A stretch of 64,000 bases of DNA from Pararhizobium arenae (GCF_001931685.1 NZ_MOOY01000001.1:248001-312000), one strand, 5' to 3'. Shown: positions 18,265 through 29,547, counted from the stretch's first letter. Made by a program: numbers and translations. The notes: generated by a model not told the origin, from the letters alone.

Positions 18265-19032
18265 ATGGCATTGCCTGATTTCAGCATGCGCCAGCTTCTG
18301 GAAGCTGGTGTTCACTTCGGCCACCAGACCCACCGCTGGAACCCGAAGATGAAGCCGTACATCTTCGGCGAACGTTCCAACGTCCACATCATCGACCTCG
18401 CACAGACTGTACCGCTGCTTTCGCGCGCGCTTCAGACCGTCAGCGACACCGTTGCCAAGGGCGGCCGCGTTCTGTTCGTCGGCACGAAGCGTCAGGCTTC
18501 GGAAATCATTGCTGACGCTGCCAAGCGTTCGGCCCAGTACTACGTCAACGCTCGCTGGCTCGGCGGCATGATGACCAACTGGAAGACCATCTCGAACTCG
18601 ATCCAGCGCCTGCGCAAGCTCGACGAGATCCTCGCTTCAGAAGGCTCCGGCTATTCGAAGAAGGAGCGTCTGAACCTTGAGCGCGAACGCGAAAAGCTGA
18701 ACCGCGCTCTCGGCGGTATCCGCGATATGGGCGGCGTTCCGGACCTGATGTTCATCATCGACACCAACAAGGAATCGATCGCCATCCAGGAAGCCAAGCG
18801 TCTCGGCATCCCGGTCGTTGCTATCATCGATTCGAACTGCGACCCGGACCAGATCGACTTCCCGATCCCCGGCAACGACGACGCTTCGCGTGCGATCTCG
18901 CTCTACTGCGACCTGATCTCGCGCGCTGCTCTCGACGGTATTGCTCGTCAGCAGGGCGCTTCGGGCCGTGACCTCGGCGCCGCAGAAGACCTGCCGCTCG
19001 AGCCGGCTCTCGAAGAGTCTGCCGAAGCCTGA
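18265..19032 (+). CDS. rpsB: 30S ribosomal protein S2
   Basis: Small-subunit protein of 255 residues that binds 16S rRNA and S1 late in assembly. It starts [20 protein letters not shown] with the S2 family motif, continues with [20 protein letters not shown], and has [25 protein letters not shown] lies nine bases before the ATG; upstream in-frame sequence is the leader. Codon use is strongly biased, as in highly expressed genes. First gene of the rpsB-tsf-pyrH-frr-uppS-cdsA group; the 193-bp leader contains a small stem TTCCGG/CCGGAA at 18171-18189. Confidence 0.97.
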   Translation: MALPDFSMRQLLEAGVHFGHQTHRWNPKMKPYIFGERSNVHIIDLAQTVPLLSRALQTVSDTVAKGGRVLFVGTKRQASEIIADAAKRSAQYYVNARWLGGMMTNWKTISNSIQRLRKLDEILASEGSGYSKKERLNLEREREKLNRALGGIRDMGGVPDLMFIIDTNKESIAIQEAKRLGIPVVAIIDSNCDPDQIDFPIPGNDDASRAISLYCDLISRAALDGIARQQGASGRDLGAAEDLPLEPALEESAEA

Positions 19033-19080
19033 TCGGGACAGGCGGCTGGGTGACCGGCCGCTTCTCGACGTAAAATCTGG

Positions 19081-19118
19081 ACAAGGCCGTTTGCGATCGA
19101 AGATGTAAACGGCCTTGT
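19081..19118 (+). terminator. Hairpin in the rpsB-tsf gap (attenuator candidate)
   Basis: Perfect 12-bp stem ACAAGGCCGTTT / AAACGGCCTTGT with a 14-nt loop, 48 bp after the rpsB stop. It is not followed by a T run, so it is a pause or processing element rather than a strong intrinsic terminator. Confidence 0.6.
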
Positions 19119-19289
19119 TCATTTGCCCCGGAGGAAACGGCTTTGCGCCATTTCGAAACTCCGCGGCGTTCTTCATGATGATTCTTCATCACGATGTCAC
19201 ATTCAGGGGTCATGCCCTGCCACACCCTCCTGGTCGCGCGCCGGATTTCTGGCAGCACACCAGCCGAACAAGCAAAAGAGGCAAAGAAG

Positions 19290-20213
19290 ATGAGCGTTAC
19301 TGCAGCAATGGTGAAGGAACTGCGCGAAAAGACCGGCGCAGGCATGATGGATTGCAAGAAGGCCCTGGCTGAAACCAATGGCGACATGGAAGCCGCAATC
19401 GACTGGCTGCGCGCCAAGGGCATTGCCAAGGCCGACAAGAAGTCGGGCCGCGCTGCTGCCGAAGGCCTGATCGGTATCGCTTCCGCCGGCACCAAGGCCG
19501 TCGTTGTCGAGCTGAACTCCGAAACCGACTTCGTTGCCCGCAACGATGCCTTCCAGGACCTCGTTCGCGGCATCGCCAATGTTGCTGTAAGCACTGACGG
19601 TTCGGTCGAAGCAATCGCTGCTGCCACCTATCCGGCGACCGGCAAGTCCGTTTCCGAAACTATCACCGATGCGATCGCCACCATCGGCGAAAACATGACC
19701 CTGCGCCGTTCGGCTCTCCTGTCGGTCGAAGAAGGCGTTGTCGCCACCTACATCCACAACTCGGTTGCTGACGGCCTCGGCAAGCTCGGCGTTCTCGTCG
19801 CGCTGAAGTCGACCGGTGACAAGGACGCCCTGAACGCCATCGGCCGCCAGGTTGCCATGCACATCGCTGCCACGAACCCGCTCGCCATCCGTTCGAGCGA
19901 AGTTGACGCTGCCGTCGCCGAGCGCGAGCGCAACGTTTTCATCGAGCAGGCTCGCGAATCCGGCAAGCCGGACGCGATCATCGAAAAGATGGTCGAAGGC
20001 CGCATGCGCAAGTTCTTCGAGGAAGTTGCCCTGCTGTCGCAGGCTTTCGTCATGAACCCCGACCTGACCGTCGAAGCAGCCGTCAAGGAAGCTGAGAAGT
20101 CGGTCGGCGCGCCGATCGAAATCACCGGCATGGCCCGTCTTCTCCTCGGCGAAGGTGTCGAGAAGGAAGAAAGCGACTTCGCAGCAGAAGTGGCCGCTGT
20201 CGCCAAGGGTTGA
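19290..20213 (+). CDS. tsf: Translation elongation factor Ts
   Basis: Nucleotide exchange factor for EF-Tu, 307 residues. The start [20 protein letters not shown] carries the EF-Ts signature, and the second signature is in [18 protein letters not shown]. The ATG at 19290 follows AGAGGCAAAGAAG. It lies 257 bp after rpsB, an unusually wide gap inside an operon that holds a perfect hairpin, and 152 bp before pyrH behind a second hairpin at 20239. Biased codon use agrees with high expression. Confidence 0.97.
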   Translation: MSVTAAMVKELREKTGAGMMDCKKALAETNGDMEAAIDWLRAKGIAKADKKSGRAAAEGLIGIASAGTKAVVVELNSETDFVARNDAFQDLVRGIANVAVSTDGSVEAIAAATYPATGKSVSETITDAIATIGENMTLRRSALLSVEEGVVATYIHNSVADGLGKLGVLVALKSTGDKDALNAIGRQVAMHIAATNPLAIRSSEVDAAVAERERNVFIEQARESGKPDAIIEKMVEGRMRKFFEEVALLSQAFVMNPDLTVEAAVKEAEKSVGAPIEITGMARLLLGEGVEKEESDFAAEVAAVAKG

Positions 20214-20238
20214 TTTCTTCATCCTGATCTGGAAAACC

Positions 20239-20270
20239 GAAGGGCATCGCGTGACAACGCGGTGCCCTTC
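20239..20270 (+). terminator. Hairpin after tsf
   Basis: 13-bp stem GAAGGGCATCGCG / CGCGGTGCCCTTC (one T-G wobble) with loop TGACAA; no T tract follows. Likely a partial terminator that sets lower expression of pyrH and following genes. Confidence 0.6.
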
Positions 20271-20365
20271 GTGTATCCGGCATCACCATATTTGGCGCTG
20301 GCCCGCATTCGATCGCCCGATCGGCGGAGGTCGCGCGGACACATCATTTTTGTTCAGGAGCGATA

Positions 20366-21088
20366 ATGTCGGCGAAACCACTCTACAAGCGTGTTCTGCT
20401 CAAGGCCTCCGGCGAAGCCCTGATGGGCAACCAGGGGTTCGGTATCGATGTTGCCGTTGCCGACCGCATCGCGTCGGATATCGCTGAAGCCCGTGCCATG
20501 GGTGTCGAAGTCGGCGTCGTCGTCGGCGGGGGCAACATCTTCCGTGGCGTGGCCGTAGCCTCCAAGGGCGGCGACCGGGTAACCGGCGACCACATGGGCA
20601 TGCTGGCGACCGTCATCAACGCGCTCGCTCTGGCGACATCGCTGCGCAAGCTCGACATCGACACGGTCGTTCTCTCCGCTATCGCCATGCCGGAAATCTG
20701 CGAAAGCTTTTCGCAGCGTGCGACCCTATATCACCTGTCGCTCGGCCGCGTGGTGATCTTCGCCGGCGGTACGGGCAACCCGTTCTTCACGACGGATTCG
20801 GCTGCCGCTCTCCGTGCGGCCGAAATCGGTGCGGAAGCCATCTTCAAGGGCACGCAGGTCGATGGCATCTACACGGCCGATCCGAAGAAGGACACAACCG
20901 CCACCCGCTATGACCATCTGACCCATGATCAGGTCCTGCGACAGGGGCTCGCTGTCATGGACGTCGCAGCCGTTGCGCTGGCACGCGAAAACAAGATTCC
21001 GATCATCGTCTTCTCTATCCACGAGAAGGGTGGTTTTGCGGAAATTCTGACCGGCGGTGGCCGGGCAACCATCGTTACCGACAATTGA
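20366..21088 (+). CDS. pyrH: UMP kinase
   Basis: Phosphorylates UMP to UDP for pyrimidine nucleotide synthesis; 240 residues, amino-acid-kinase fold. The phosphate-binding motif is KRVLLKASGEALMGNQGFGI at the N-terminus; VVVGGGNIFRG, the substrate region DHMGMLATVINALAL and FAGGTGNPFFTTDSAAALRA are all intact. AGGAGCG is just before the ATG. It is part of the conserved tsf-pyrH-frr order, 48 bp before frr. Bacterial UMP kinases are hexameric, activated by GTP and inhibited by UTP. Confidence 0.97.
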   Translation: MSAKPLYKRVLLKASGEALMGNQGFGIDVAVADRIASDIAEARAMGVEVGVVVGGGNIFRGVAVASKGGDRVTGDHMGMLATVINALALATSLRKLDIDTVVLSAIAMPEICESFSQRATLYHLSLGRVVIFAGGTGNPFFTTDSAAALRAAEIGAEAIFKGTQVDGIYTADPKKDTTATRYDHLTHDQVLRQGLAVMDVAAVALARENKIPIIVFSIHEKGGFAEILTGGGRATIVTDN

Positions 21089-21136
21089 TACACGACATCA
21101 TACCTCAGGGCGTCGTCGAAAACGGGAGTTTGATCC

Positions 21137-21697
21137 ATGAGTGAAGGTATTGATCTGAACGATGTAAAGCGCCGCATGGATGGTGCTGTGAACGCGTTCA
21201 AGAGCGACATTGCATCGCTGCGCACCGGCCGCGCCTCGGCCAACGTTCTCGATCCGGTGATGGTCGAAGCCTACGGTTCGCGCGTACCGCTGAACCAGGT
21301 CGCCAACATTACCGTTCCGGAGCCCCGTATGCTCGGTGTCTCCATCTGGGACAAATCCATGGTCGGCGCCGTCGATCGTGCAATCCGCGAATCGAATCTG
21401 GGCCTCAACCCGATCGTCGATGGCCAGAATCTGCGCATTCCCCTGCCGGAACTCAACGAAGAGCGCCGCAGGTCACTGGTCAAGGTTGCCCATGATTATG
21501 CCGAAAAGGCCAAGATCGCGATCCGCAACGTGCGTCGCGACGGCATGGACACCTTGAAAAAGGCGGAAAAGGACGGTGATATCGGCCAGGACACGAGCCG
21601 TAGCCAGTCGGAAAAGGTCCAGAAAATTACCGATGACATGATTTCGGACATCGATCGCTTGCTCAGCGAGAAGGAAAAGGAAATCATGCAGGTATAA
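21137..21697 (+). CDS. frr: Ribosome recycling factor
   Basis: 186-residue factor that, with EF-G, splits post-termination ribosomes. It begins [20 protein letters not shown] and shows the family core [40 protein letters not shown] and [17 protein letters not shown]. Length equals the usual 185-186. GGGAG lies about ten bases before the ATG. It sits 48 bp after pyrH and 36 bp before uppS. Confidence 0.97.
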   Translation: MSEGIDLNDVKRRMDGAVNAFKSDIASLRTGRASANVLDPVMVEAYGSRVPLNQVANITVPEPRMLGVSIWDKSMVGAVDRAIRESNLGLNPIVDGQNLRIPLPELNEERRRSLVKVAHDYAEKAKIAIRNVRRDGMDTLKKAEKDGDIGQDTSRSQSEKVQKITDDMISDIDRLLSEKEKEIMQV

Positions 21698-21733
21698 TCT
21701 GCATATTTCGAGTCTCTCTTTTCCGGACAATCG

Positions 21734-22483
21734 ATGTCTATATCGCCCTTGAGAAATGTTCCCACCCACGTTGCCATCATCATGGACGGCAACGGGCGCT
21801 GGGCCAATGCGCGCGGCTTGCCGCGCACCATGGGGCACCGCAAGGGTGTCGAAGCGGTTCGTGAGGCGGTTCGCACCGCGGGCGAACTCGGCATCCGCTA
21901 CCTCACGCTCTTTGCCTTTTCATCGGAAAACTGGACCCGGCCGGAAGACGAGATTTCCGATCTCATGGGCTTGCTGAAGGCGTTTATCCGTCGGGATCTG
22001 GCCGATCTCCATCGCCAGAACGTGCGCATCCGCGTGATCGGCGACAAGACGAACCTGCGCAGCGACATCCTGCCGCTGCTTTTGGAAGCGGAAGACACGA
22101 CGCGCAACAACACCGGCATCACGCTGGTCATCGCGTTCAATTACGGAGCCCGTGACGAACTGGCGCGCGCCGTTCGTTCTCTGGCGATGGACGTGAAGGA
22201 AGGGCTGCTGCAGCCTGACCAGATCACCCCCGAGCGCATCGCGGGCCGGCTGGATACGGCAGGCATTCCCGATCCCGACCTCGTGCTGCGCACAAGCGGC
22301 GAAGAGCGGCTTTCGAATTTTCTGTTATGGCAGTCGGCCTATTCCGAATTGCTGTTCGTGCCGGAGCTCTGGCCTGATTTCAACCGTGACAGCTTTCTTG
22401 CTGCATTGGACCGTTATGCGGCGCGGGAGCGTCGCTTCGGGGGCCTGTCAAAACAGCCGGCAACGCTGGCGGTCGGCTCCTGA
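21734..22483 (+). CDS. uppS: Isoprenyl transferase (undecaprenyl diphosphate synthase)
   Basis: cis-Prenyltransferase of 249 residues that makes undecaprenyl diphosphate, the carrier for peptidoglycan and O-antigen. [20 protein letters not shown] holds the catalytic Asp and the diphosphate-binding region; [11 protein letters not shown] and [20 protein letters not shown] are the other conserved blocks. The last base of its stop is the first base of the cdsA start (TGATG), so the two are coupled. The common neighbour dxr is not between cdsA and rseP here. Confidence 0.95.
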   Translation: MSISPLRNVPTHVAIIMDGNGRWANARGLPRTMGHRKGVEAVREAVRTAGELGIRYLTLFAFSSENWTRPEDEISDLMGLLKAFIRRDLADLHRQNVRIRVIGDKTNLRSDILPLLLEAEDTTRNNTGITLVIAFNYGARDELARAVRSLAMDVKEGLLQPDQITPERIAGRLDTAGIPDPDLVLRTSGEERLSNFLLWQSAYSELLFVPELWPDFNRDSFLAALDRYAARERRFGGLSKQPATLAVGS

Positions 22484-23316
22484 TGCAAAAGGAATTGCAG
22501 CTCCGGATCATCTCCGGCATTTTGCTTGCTGTCGTCGCTCTGGCCGCAACATGGGCAGGCGGCATCGCCTTCAGTGTGCTTGCGATCGTTATTGCCCTCC
22601 TCGTTTATTCCGAATGGTCGACCATCACCCGGCTCGGTGAGAACGATTTGCAGGGCAACGCCTTTGGTTGGCTGTCGCAGGTCGTCATTGCCGGCCTCGT
22701 GCTGCTGGGCGAGATTGCCTGGACCTTGCCCGTTCTCGGTTTGTCGACGGTTGTCGCCATCGCGTGGGTGCTGCTTCGCAAGGGCAGCTGGTGGCTGCCC
22801 GGCGGGATCGTCTATGCGGGGCTGACCGGCATTTCGCTTTCTGCCATTCGCGACGACGCGCATATCGGTCTAATTGCGATGATTTTTGTCTTCGCGGTCG
22901 TCTGGGCCACCGACATTCTGGCCTATTTCGTCGGGCGCGCCATCGGCGGGCCGAAGCTGGCTCCGAAAATTTCACCCGGCAAGACCTGGTCGGGCGCCAT
23001 CGGGGGTGCATTGTCGGGTGTTCTGGCCGGAACCGCAGTCTACATGGTTGAATTTTCGTCCCTTGACGTGCGCATCCCCATTTTGGCGGCGGTCCTCTCT
23101 GTGTTCAGCCAGATTGGCGATCTCTTCGAATCATTCATTAAGCGTCGCTTCGGGGTAAAAGATTCCGGACGTATCATCCCTGGCCACGGTGGCGTGATGG
23201 ATCGCGTGGACGGGCTCGTTTTTGCAAGTTTCGCGGCGCTTTTCGTGGCGTTGATGACCATTTTGGCGCAAGGTGCACAGGGGCAACTTGTCGGCGCGGC
23301 ATTGCTTGGCCTCTAG
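22483..23316 (+). CDS. cdsA: Phosphatidate cytidylyltransferase
   Basis: Inner-membrane enzyme of 277 residues making CDP-diacylglycerol from phosphatidate and CTP, the branch point for all phospholipids. About eight hydrophobic segments are seen. The CDS signature is in SFIKRRFGVKDSGRIIPGHG followed by GVMDRVDG near residue 240. The ATG overlaps the uppS stop by one base. It is followed after 81 bp by rseP, the usual order in Alphaproteobacteria. Confidence 0.95.
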   Translation: MQKELQLRIISGILLAVVALAATWAGGIAFSVLAIVIALLVYSEWSTITRLGENDLQGNAFGWLSQVVIAGLVLLGEIAWTLPVLGLSTVVAIAWVLLRKGSWWLPGGIVYAGLTGISLSAIRDDAHIGLIAMIFVFAVVWATDILAYFVGRAIGGPKLAPKISPGKTWSGAIGGALSGVLAGTAVYMVEFSSLDVRIPILAAVLSVFSQIGDLFESFIKRRFGVKDSGRIIPGHGGVMDRVDGLVFASFAALFVALMTILAQGAQGQLVGAALLGL

Positions 23317-23397
23317 AACGAGGGCTGGCATCGAGAATCACAGGATGATCCACAGTTGCGGCCGCAAGGTCGACCGGGATCACGTTTGAGGTACGAT

Positions 23398-24531
23398 ATG
23401 GCTTTCCTTGGCGATACGATGAACTTCCTGATCGGCTACATCTTGCCGTTTCTGCTGGTGTTGACCCTTCTGGTGTTTGTCCATGAGATGGGCCACTACC
23501 TCATCGGTCGCTGGTCGGGCATTCGCATTCTAGCCTTCTCCGTGGGCTTCGGGCCGGAGCTGGTCGGTTATACGGACAAGCATCAGACCCGTTGGAAAAT
23601 TTGCGCGATTCCCCTCGGCGGCTATGTGAAGTTTTACGGCGACGAGGATGCTGCAAGCACGCCCGATTATGGGAAGCTTGAGGCCCTTCCGGCCGAAGAG
23701 CGGGATCGGACGTTCCCCGGGGCTGCGCTCTGGAAGCGCGCCGCAACGGTGGCGGCAGGCCCGATCGCGAATTTCATTCTGGCGATTGCCATCTTTGCCG
23801 TACTTTTTTCAATTTATGGAAAGCAGATTGCCGATCCGGTGGTTGCCGAGGTGAAGCCGGACAGTGCTGCTGCCGCGGCCGGTATCCAGCCGGGCGACCT
23901 GCTCGTGGCAATCGACGGCAATCCGGTCAAGACATTCGACGATGTGCGACGCTATGTCAGTATCCGGCCTGAAACGAAGATTGTCATCACGATCGAGCGC
24001 AACGGCAGCCCGTTCGATGTGCCCATGGTTCCGCGCCGTACCGAGATCACCGACCAGTTTGGCAACAAGGTGGAACTCGGTATCATCGGCATCCTGACCA
24101 ATCAGGAGACAGGCAATTTCCGTCTGCAGACCTATGGCCCGCTGGAGGCTGTAGGGCAGGGAGCGATCGAGAGCTGGAACATTGTTACCGGCACGTTCAA
24201 GTACCTCTCGAATCTCGTGACGGGACGAATGAAGGCCGATCAGCTGGGTGGACCGATCCGCGTTGCCCAGGCATCCGGCCAGATGGCAACTATCGGCGTG
24301 GTCGCCGTGCTGCATCTCGCAGCGGTCCTGTCGGTTTCCATTGGACTTCTTAATCTTATGCCCGTTCCCGTACTTGATGGCGGGCATCTGATGTTCTATG
24401 CGGTTGAGGCCGTTCGGGGGAGGCCGGTGGGCCCTGCTGCTCAGGACGTCGCATTCCGGATCGGGTTTGCGATGATTTTGATGCTGATGGTTTTCGCCAC
24501 CTGGAACGACATAAGTTCGCTGTTGGGCTAG
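23398..24531 (+). CDS. rseP: RIP metalloprotease RseP (MmpA type)
   Basis: Site-2 protease of 377 residues that cuts membrane-embedded segments, for example anti-sigma factors or (in Caulobacter, as MmpA) PodJ. The zinc motif is VHEMGHYL near residue 35, the third ligand motif is NLMPVPVLDGGHLMFY near 320, and one PDZ domain lies between (VVAEVKPDSAAAAAGIQPGD). The ATG at 23398 is chosen for GAGG six bases upstream; MNFLIGYI, seven codons in, is a possible alternative. It lies between cdsA and bamA. Confidence 0.93.
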   Translation: MAFLGDTMNFLIGYILPFLLVLTLLVFVHEMGHYLIGRWSGIRILAFSVGFGPELVGYTDKHQTRWKICAIPLGGYVKFYGDEDAASTPDYGKLEALPAEERDRTFPGAALWKRAATVAAGPIANFILAIAIFAVLFSIYGKQIADPVVAEVKPDSAAAAAGIQPGDLLVAIDGNPVKTFDDVRRYVSIRPETKIVITIERNGSPFDVPMVPRRTEITDQFGNKVELGIIGILTNQETGNFRLQTYGPLEAVGQGAIESWNIVTGTFKYLSNLVTGRMKADQLGGPIRVAQASGQMATIGVVAVLHLAAVLSVSIGLLNLMPVPVLDGGHLMFYAVEAVRGRPVGPAAQDVAFRIGFAMILMLMVFATWNDISSLLG

Positions 24532-24636
24532 GTTTTCGCGCTTTGAAATTCGGCTTGAAAATGATCGGGAGAAGACCGGTTTTGCCGATTTTCAGGACGT
24601 TGGCCGAAAGGAATTGTTTACGATAATACAAGTCCG

Positions 24637-24652
24637 TAGTGGCCGTTAGGCC
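24637..24652 (+). repeat. Small inverted repeat in the rseP-bamA gap
   Basis: GTGGCC / GGCCAC around GTTA, in the 248-bp gap upstream of bamA. No T tract follows, so it is a leader stem rather than a terminator. The gap also holds a GATAAT/TAATAC stretch near 24620-24628 that could serve as a -10 box for bamA. Confidence 0.4.
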
Positions 24653-24779
24653 ACGGTTTGAATTGAAGTAAACAGAAATTAACGAGCGACCTTGCTTGTA
24701 TGGGAAAAGCGGTTAAAACGGCAAACGTGCCGGAGTCGGTGCGAGTTCGCTGCGGGACATTTGGAAGAAGGTAAAGTTT

Positions 24780-27161
24780 ATGAAAGCTGGTTCAAAGTTT
24801 TTGAACGCGGTGTCGGCCGTTGCCCTGTCGACCAGCATGGTGGCAACGGGATCTGGTGTCGTAACGCTTGCAAGTGCAACTGTCGCAGAAGCCGCAACGA
24901 TCAGCCGTGTCGAGGTTCGTGGTGCAACCCGTGTCAGCGCAGAAACCGTGCGCGCCAACATCACGATCGTTCCGGGCAAGAGCTTCAGCAATGCCGATAT
25001 CGATTCTTCCGTTAAGCGCCTGTACCAGACCGGCTACTTTTCCGATGTCAGCATCAACGTGTCCGGTGGCACGCTCGTCGTAACAGTTGCAGAAAATCAG
25101 TTGATCAATCAGGTTGTGTTCAACGGCAACCGCAAGATCAAGGATGACAAGCTGCAGGCCGTCGTGCGGTCGCGTGCGCTTGGTCCCTACAGCGAGGCGA
25201 CCGTCGAGGGCGATATTCAGTCCATCAAGGATGCCTATGCCGCGACGGGTCGCAGCGATGTCACGGTGACGACGCAGGTCGTTCCCATCGCCGAGGGTCG
25301 TGTAAACCTTGCTTTTGTCGTCGATGAAGGCAAGAAGACGAAAATCAGTGCCATCAATTTTGTCGGCAACAATGCCTACAGCGACGGCCGTCTGCAGGCT
25401 GTTATCGCGACCAAGGAATCCGGCCTGTTCTCGTTCCTGAGCCGCAAGGACGTCTACAACGAAGACAAGCTTCGTGCAGATGAAGAGTTGCTGCGCCAGT
25501 TCTACTTCAATCGCGGTTACGCCGATTTCCGCGTTGTATCCTCTGATGCCACGCTCGACGAAACGAGCAACGAATACACCGTGACGATCACGGTGGAAGA
25601 GGGTGACCGTTACGATTTCGGCGCCGTGAACGTCGAATCGACGGTCGAAGGTGTCGATGCCACGGAACTGAGGGGGCTGGTGTCGAGCTCTGAAGGTTCG
25701 ATCTATCGAGCCAAGGATGTTCAGAACTCCATGGCCGCGATCTCCAAGCGGGTCGCTGCGCAGGGCTACCCGTTCGCGCGCGTCACGCCGCGCGGCAACC
25801 GCGATTTCGGCAGCCGCACGATCGCCGTCGATTACCTGGTCGATCAGGGCGAACGCGCATATGTCGAGCGCATCGATATCCGCGGCAACACCCGCACCCG
25901 CGACTACGTCATTCGTCGCGAATTCGACATGAGCGAAGGCGACGCCTTCAATCAGGAAATGATCGCGTCTGCGAAGCGTCGCCTGGAGGCTCTGGGTTAC
26001 TTCTCGGCGGTCAATATTTCGACCCAGCAGGGCTCTGCTCCGGATCGCGTCGTCGTCGTCGTTGATGTTCAGGATCAGTCCACCGGTTCGTTTGGTATCG
26101 GTGCTGGTTACGCCGCTGGCAGCGGTGGCGGGCTGCTGCTTGAAGCCTCTATCGAGGAAAAGAACTTCCTGGGTCGCGGTCAGTATATTCGTCTGGCTGC
26201 CGGTCGCGGCACGGATAGCCGTACCTACAATTTCGCGTTCACCGAACCATATTTCCTTGGTTATCGTCTGGCTGCCGGTTTCGATATCTTCCGGAACGAA
26301 AACGACTACGACGACGATGATTACAGCTACGAAGATCAGGGCTTCAGCCTTCGTGTGACCGCTCCGATCACCGAGGCGTTGTCCACGACGGTCCGCTACA
26401 ATTATACGCGCCTGAATTACAGTGGCTCCGAATACTATGGCGATGACCCTCTTTCGTCTGGCGGTGCTGGTGTGGGGTCTGACGACATCGCATCTCCATT
26501 CGTCGATGCCGTAAGGGGAGACGATTGGACCCGCTCTTCGATCTCACAGAGCCTGACGTACAACACGCTTGACGATGCGCAGGTGCCTCATGAAGGTATT
26601 ATCGCGTCGATCACACAGGAATATGCCGGCCTTGGCGGCACGTCTGATTACTACAAGCTGACGGCGAAGGGTAAGTGGTATTACACGCTCAACGACGATG
26701 CCGATATCATCGGCTCGCTGTCGGGTACCGCAGGTCATGTGTTCAAGACCTCGGGCGACCTCGAAGTGTTTGATCAGTTCCAGATCGGACCGAACGAACT
26801 GCGTGGCTTTGAACGCAACGGTATCGGTCCGCGCAGCGATAAGTACGACGACGCCATCGGGGGTACGACGTACTTTACAGCCTCTGCTGAAGCGACGTTC
26901 CCGCTTCCGGGTATTCCGCGTGACTCCGGGTTCCGTGGTGCGATCTTTGCTGATGCCGGTACGCTGTATGGCAACGATGTAGACACTCGCGCCGACGACG
27001 ATATCGTCGGGACGGATATGTCTATCCGTGCATCGGTCGGTGTAGGCCTGCTTTGGGCTTCGCCGTTCGGCCCGCTGCGTGTCGATTACGCCATTCCGGT
27101 TGCCAAGGAAGACTTCGACCGCGTTCAGAACATCAAGTTCGGCATCTCGTCGTCCTTCTGA
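24780..27161 (+). CDS. bamA: Outer membrane protein assembly factor BamA
   Basis: Central barrel of the BAM complex, 793 residues, which inserts beta-barrel proteins into the outer membrane. N-terminal signal peptide ending near AEA (residue 37), then five POTRA domains beginning [20 protein letters not shown], then the 16-strand barrel, with the conserved region [18 protein letters not shown] and a C-terminal strand ending in Phe (FGISSSF), as required for barrel recognition. Next to rseP and the lpx genes, as in many Proteobacteria; no skp gene lies between bamA and lpxD. Confidence 0.96.
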   Translation: MKAGSKFLNAVSAVALSTSMVATGSGVVTLASATVAEAATISRVEVRGATRVSAETVRANITIVPGKSFSNADIDSSVKRLYQTGYFSDVSINVSGGTLVVTVAENQLINQVVFNGNRKIKDDKLQAVVRSRALGPYSEATVEGDIQSIKDAYAATGRSDVTVTTQVVPIAEGRVNLAFVVDEGKKTKISAINFVGNNAYSDGRLQAVIATKESGLFSFLSRKDVYNEDKLRADEELLRQFYFNRGYADFRVVSSDATLDETSNEYTVTITVEEGDRYDFGAVNVESTVEGVDATELRGLVSSSEGSIYRAKDVQNSMAAISKRVAAQGYPFARVTPRGNRDFGSRTIAVDYLVDQGERAYVERIDIRGNTRTRDYVIRREFDMSEGDAFNQEMIASAKRRLEALGYFSAVNISTQQGSAPDRVVVVVDVQDQSTGSFGIGAGYAAGSGGGLLLEASIEEKNFLGRGQYIRLAAGRGTDSRTYNFAFTEPYFLGYRLAAGFDIFRNENDYDDDDYSYEDQGFSLRVTAPITEALSTTVRYNYTRLNYSGSEYYGDDPLSSGGAGVGSDDIASPFVDAVRGDDWTRSSISQSLTYNTLDDAQVPHEGIIASITQEYAGLGGTSDYYKLTAKGKWYYTLNDDADIIGSLSGTAGHVFKTSGDLEVFDQFQIGPNELRGFERNGIGPRSDKYDDAIGGTTYFTASAEATFPLPGIPRDSGFRGAIFADAGTLYGNDVDTRADDDIVGTDMSIRASVGVGLLWASPFGPLRVDYAIPVAKEDFDRVQNIKFGISSSF

Positions 27162-27208
27162 TACCGGCAGTCCAGAACTGTCTGCCATATCTGTTCTGGA
27201 GTTTGGCC

Positions 27209-28270
27209 ATGGAACATAACTGGTTTTTCCCGCCACATGGCGGCATCCGTCTGAGCGATCTTGCGGATGCCGTCGGCGCGACGCTTCAGAACGCCAGTGC
27301 TGCGGATCGGCTCGCCCGGTCCGTTTCGCCCGTCTACCGGGCCAAGGAAGGCGACATCTGTTACATGCTGTCGCGCAAGCACCGCGACGAACTTCAAACG
27401 TGTCAGGCCACGGCGATCATTTGCGACCAGTCGATCGCAACGCTCGTTCCCGAACATATTCCGGTTCTCCTGACCGCAAGTCCGCATGCAGCTTTTGCGT
27501 TGGCCGGAAACCTTCTCCATCCTTCAGCTCTGCGACCATCATCAGCTTTGAGTGCGACGGGAATTTCCCCTCAATCCGCTATCGACCCCTCCGCTCGGCT
27601 TGAGCCAGGCGTGGAGGTCGAACCATTCGCCGTTATCGGCGCGGACGTAGAGATTGGCGAGGGCACGCGCATCGGGGCAGGCGCTGTTATTGGCGCGGGT
27701 GTGCGCATCGGGCGCGATTGCACGGTGGCCGCCGGCGCGAGCGTGCTGTGTGCGCTTATCGGCAATAATGTCATTATCCATCCCGGCGCGCGCATCGGTC
27801 AGGACGGTTTCGGCTTTGCGCCGGGGCCGCGCGGCATGATCAAGATCGTGCAGATCGGCCGGGTCATCATCCAGGACAATGTCGAGGTGGGCGCCGGTAC
27901 GACGATAGACCGCGGTGCCATGGACGATACCGTGATCGGCGAGGGTACGAAGCTCGATAACCAGATCCAGATCGCTCACAACGTCCGTATCGGCCGCCAT
28001 TGCGGTATCGCCAGCCAGGTCGGTATCGCCGGCAGCACCAGGATTGGTGATGGCGTCTTGATCGGCGGCGCGAGCGCAATAAATGGCCATATCACGATCG
28101 GCAGCGGCGTCCAGATCGCTGCGATGAGCGGTGTTGCCGCCGATGTACCAGCGGGCGAGCGCTACGGCGGTATACCCGCACGCCCGATGCGCGATTTCCT
28201 GCGCGATATCGCGGAAATGACGGCACGTAGCCACAAGAGACAGAAGACGACCGGAGGCAAAGATGAGTGA
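27209..28270 (+). CDS. lpxD: UDP-3-O-(3-hydroxyacyl)glucosamine N-acyltransferase
   Basis: Third step of lipid A synthesis, 353 residues. An N-terminal uridine-binding domain (to about residue 110) is followed by a long left-handed beta-helix of hexapeptide repeats ([20 protein letters not shown]) and the conserved [10 protein letters not shown]; the catalytic His region is [20 protein letters not shown]. The ATG at 27209 ([10 protein letters not shown]) is 47 bp after the bamA stop; longer readings start within bamA. Its end overlaps the fabZ start by eight bases. Confidence 0.95.
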   Translation: MEHNWFFPPHGGIRLSDLADAVGATLQNASAADRLARSVSPVYRAKEGDICYMLSRKHRDELQTCQATAIICDQSIATLVPEHIPVLLTASPHAAFALAGNLLHPSALRPSSALSATGISPQSAIDPSARLEPGVEVEPFAVIGADVEIGEGTRIGAGAVIGAGVRIGRDCTVAAGASVLCALIGNNVIIHPGARIGQDGFGFAPGPRGMIKIVQIGRVIIQDNVEVGAGTTIDRGAMDDTVIGEGTKLDNQIQIAHNVRIGRHCGIASQVGIAGSTRIGDGVLIGGASAINGHITIGSGVQIAAMSGVAADVPAGERYGGIPARPMRDFLRDIAEMTARSHKRQKTTGGKDE

Positions 28271-28730
28271 AGCAGCAGGCACCGTTCTCGGTACGGCGGA
28301 TATCAAGGAAATCATGAAGCTGCTGCCGCATCGCTATCCGTTCCTGCTCGTTGATCGAATCATCGAGATCGACAGCGACAATTCTGCGATCGGCATCAAG
28401 AACGTGACTGCGAACGAACCGCACTTCACCGGCCATTTCCCGGAAGAGCCGATCATGCCGGGCGTGCTGCTGATCGAGGGCATGGCCCAGACGGCAGGCG
28501 CCATCTGCGCGCGCAAGACCGGCACGGGCTCGAACATCGTCTATTTCATGACCATCGACAATGCCCGCTTCCGCAAACCGGTCGTGCCGGGCGATCGCGT
28601 GGAGTTCCATGTCGTCAAGCAGAAGCAGCGCGGCAATATCTGGAAATTTCATTGTGAAGCAAAAGTTGACGGGCAACTTGCTGCAGAAGCTGATATCGGC
28701 GCGATGATTGTCAGCAAGGAAAATGCTTAA
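28263..28730 (+). CDS. fabZ: 3-hydroxyacyl-[acyl-carrier-protein] dehydratase FabZ
   Basis: Dehydrates beta-hydroxyacyl-ACP in fatty-acid elongation; 155 residues, hot-dog fold. The active-site His is in [15 protein letters not shown] and the Glu in [20 protein letters not shown]. It competes with LpxA/LpxD for 3-hydroxyacyl-ACP, which explains its place in the lipid A operon. AGGCAAAG lies before the ATG, inside the end of lpxD. Confidence 0.96.
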   Translation: MSEAAGTVLGTADIKEIMKLLPHRYPFLLVDRIIEIDSDNSAIGIKNVTANEPHFTGHFPEEPIMPGVLLIEGMAQTAGAICARKTGTGSNIVYFMTIDNARFRKPVVPGDRVEFHVVKQKQRGNIWKFHCEAKVDGQLAAEADIGAMIVSKENA

Positions 28731-28734
28731 AGCC

Positions 28735-29547
28735 ATGATCGCAGCCAGCGCAAAAATCCACCCGTCATCGGTCATCGATGACGGCGCAGTGATTGGCGAA
28801 AACGTCAAAATCGGCCCGTTTTGCTATATCGGCCCGAAGGTTACTCTCGGCGATAACGTCGAACTGATATCCCACGTCACCATGTTGGGACGAACCACCG
28901 TCGGCAAGGGAACCAGGATATTCCCGTCCGCCGTCATCGGTGGCGATTCGCAGAGCGTGCATCACAGCGCTGTCGATACGACGTTGACGATCGGCGAGAA
29001 CTGCACGATCCGTGAGGGCGTGACGATGAACACCGGCACGGTCGAGCATGGCGGCGCAACGGTTGTCGGCAACAACAACCTGTTCCTTGCCTACGCGCAC
29101 GTTGCGCATGATTGCCGCCTCGGCAACAACATTATCCTCTCCAACAACGTGATGCTTGCGGGGCATGTGACGGTTGAGGATCGTGCCATTCTGGGCGGCG
29201 GTTCCGCTGTTCATCAGTTCACCCGTATCGGCCGTCAGGCCTTCATCGGTGGGCTTTCGGCAGTCAGCTACGATGTCATTCCCTACGGCATGCTGAACGG
29301 CAACCCGGGGGTCCTGAGCGGCCTTAACGTCGTCGGTATGACCCGTGCAGGCTTCGACAAGCCGACGATCCACACGGTTCGCCGCGCATACAAGCAGATT
29401 TTCGAAGGTGCCAACGCGATCCGCATCAATGCGGCGGCTATTCGCGAGGAATATATCGACTGCAAGCCGGCGCTTGAAATTCTGGACTTTATTGCGGCCG
29501 AAAGTGATCGGGCCTTGTCTTCGCCAAGCCGGGGTAAAAAAGGCTGA
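28735..29547 (+). CDS. lpxA: Acyl-ACP--UDP-N-acetylglucosamine O-acyltransferase
   Basis: First step of lipid A synthesis, 270 residues, beta-helix acyltransferase. It begins [20 protein letters not shown], which lines up with the E. coli start MIDKSAFVHPTAIVEEGA. The catalytic His lies in [28 protein letters not shown] and [14 protein letters not shown] are also conserved. Another ATG at 28723 overlaps the fabZ stop and would add four residues (MLKA); AAGGA at 28716-28720 does not settle which is used. Only five bases separate it from lpxI. Confidence 0.95.
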   Translation: MIAASAKIHPSSVIDDGAVIGENVKIGPFCYIGPKVTLGDNVELISHVTMLGRTTVGKGTRIFPSAVIGGDSQSVHHSAVDTTLTIGENCTIREGVTMNTGTVEHGGATVVGNNNLFLAYAHVAHDCRLGNNIILSNNVMLAGHVTVEDRAILGGGSAVHQFTRIGRQAFIGGLSAVSYDVIPYGMLNGNPGVLSGLNVVGMTRAGFDKPTIHTVRRAYKQIFEGANAIRINAAAIREEYIDCKPALEILDFIAAESDRALSSPSRGKKG

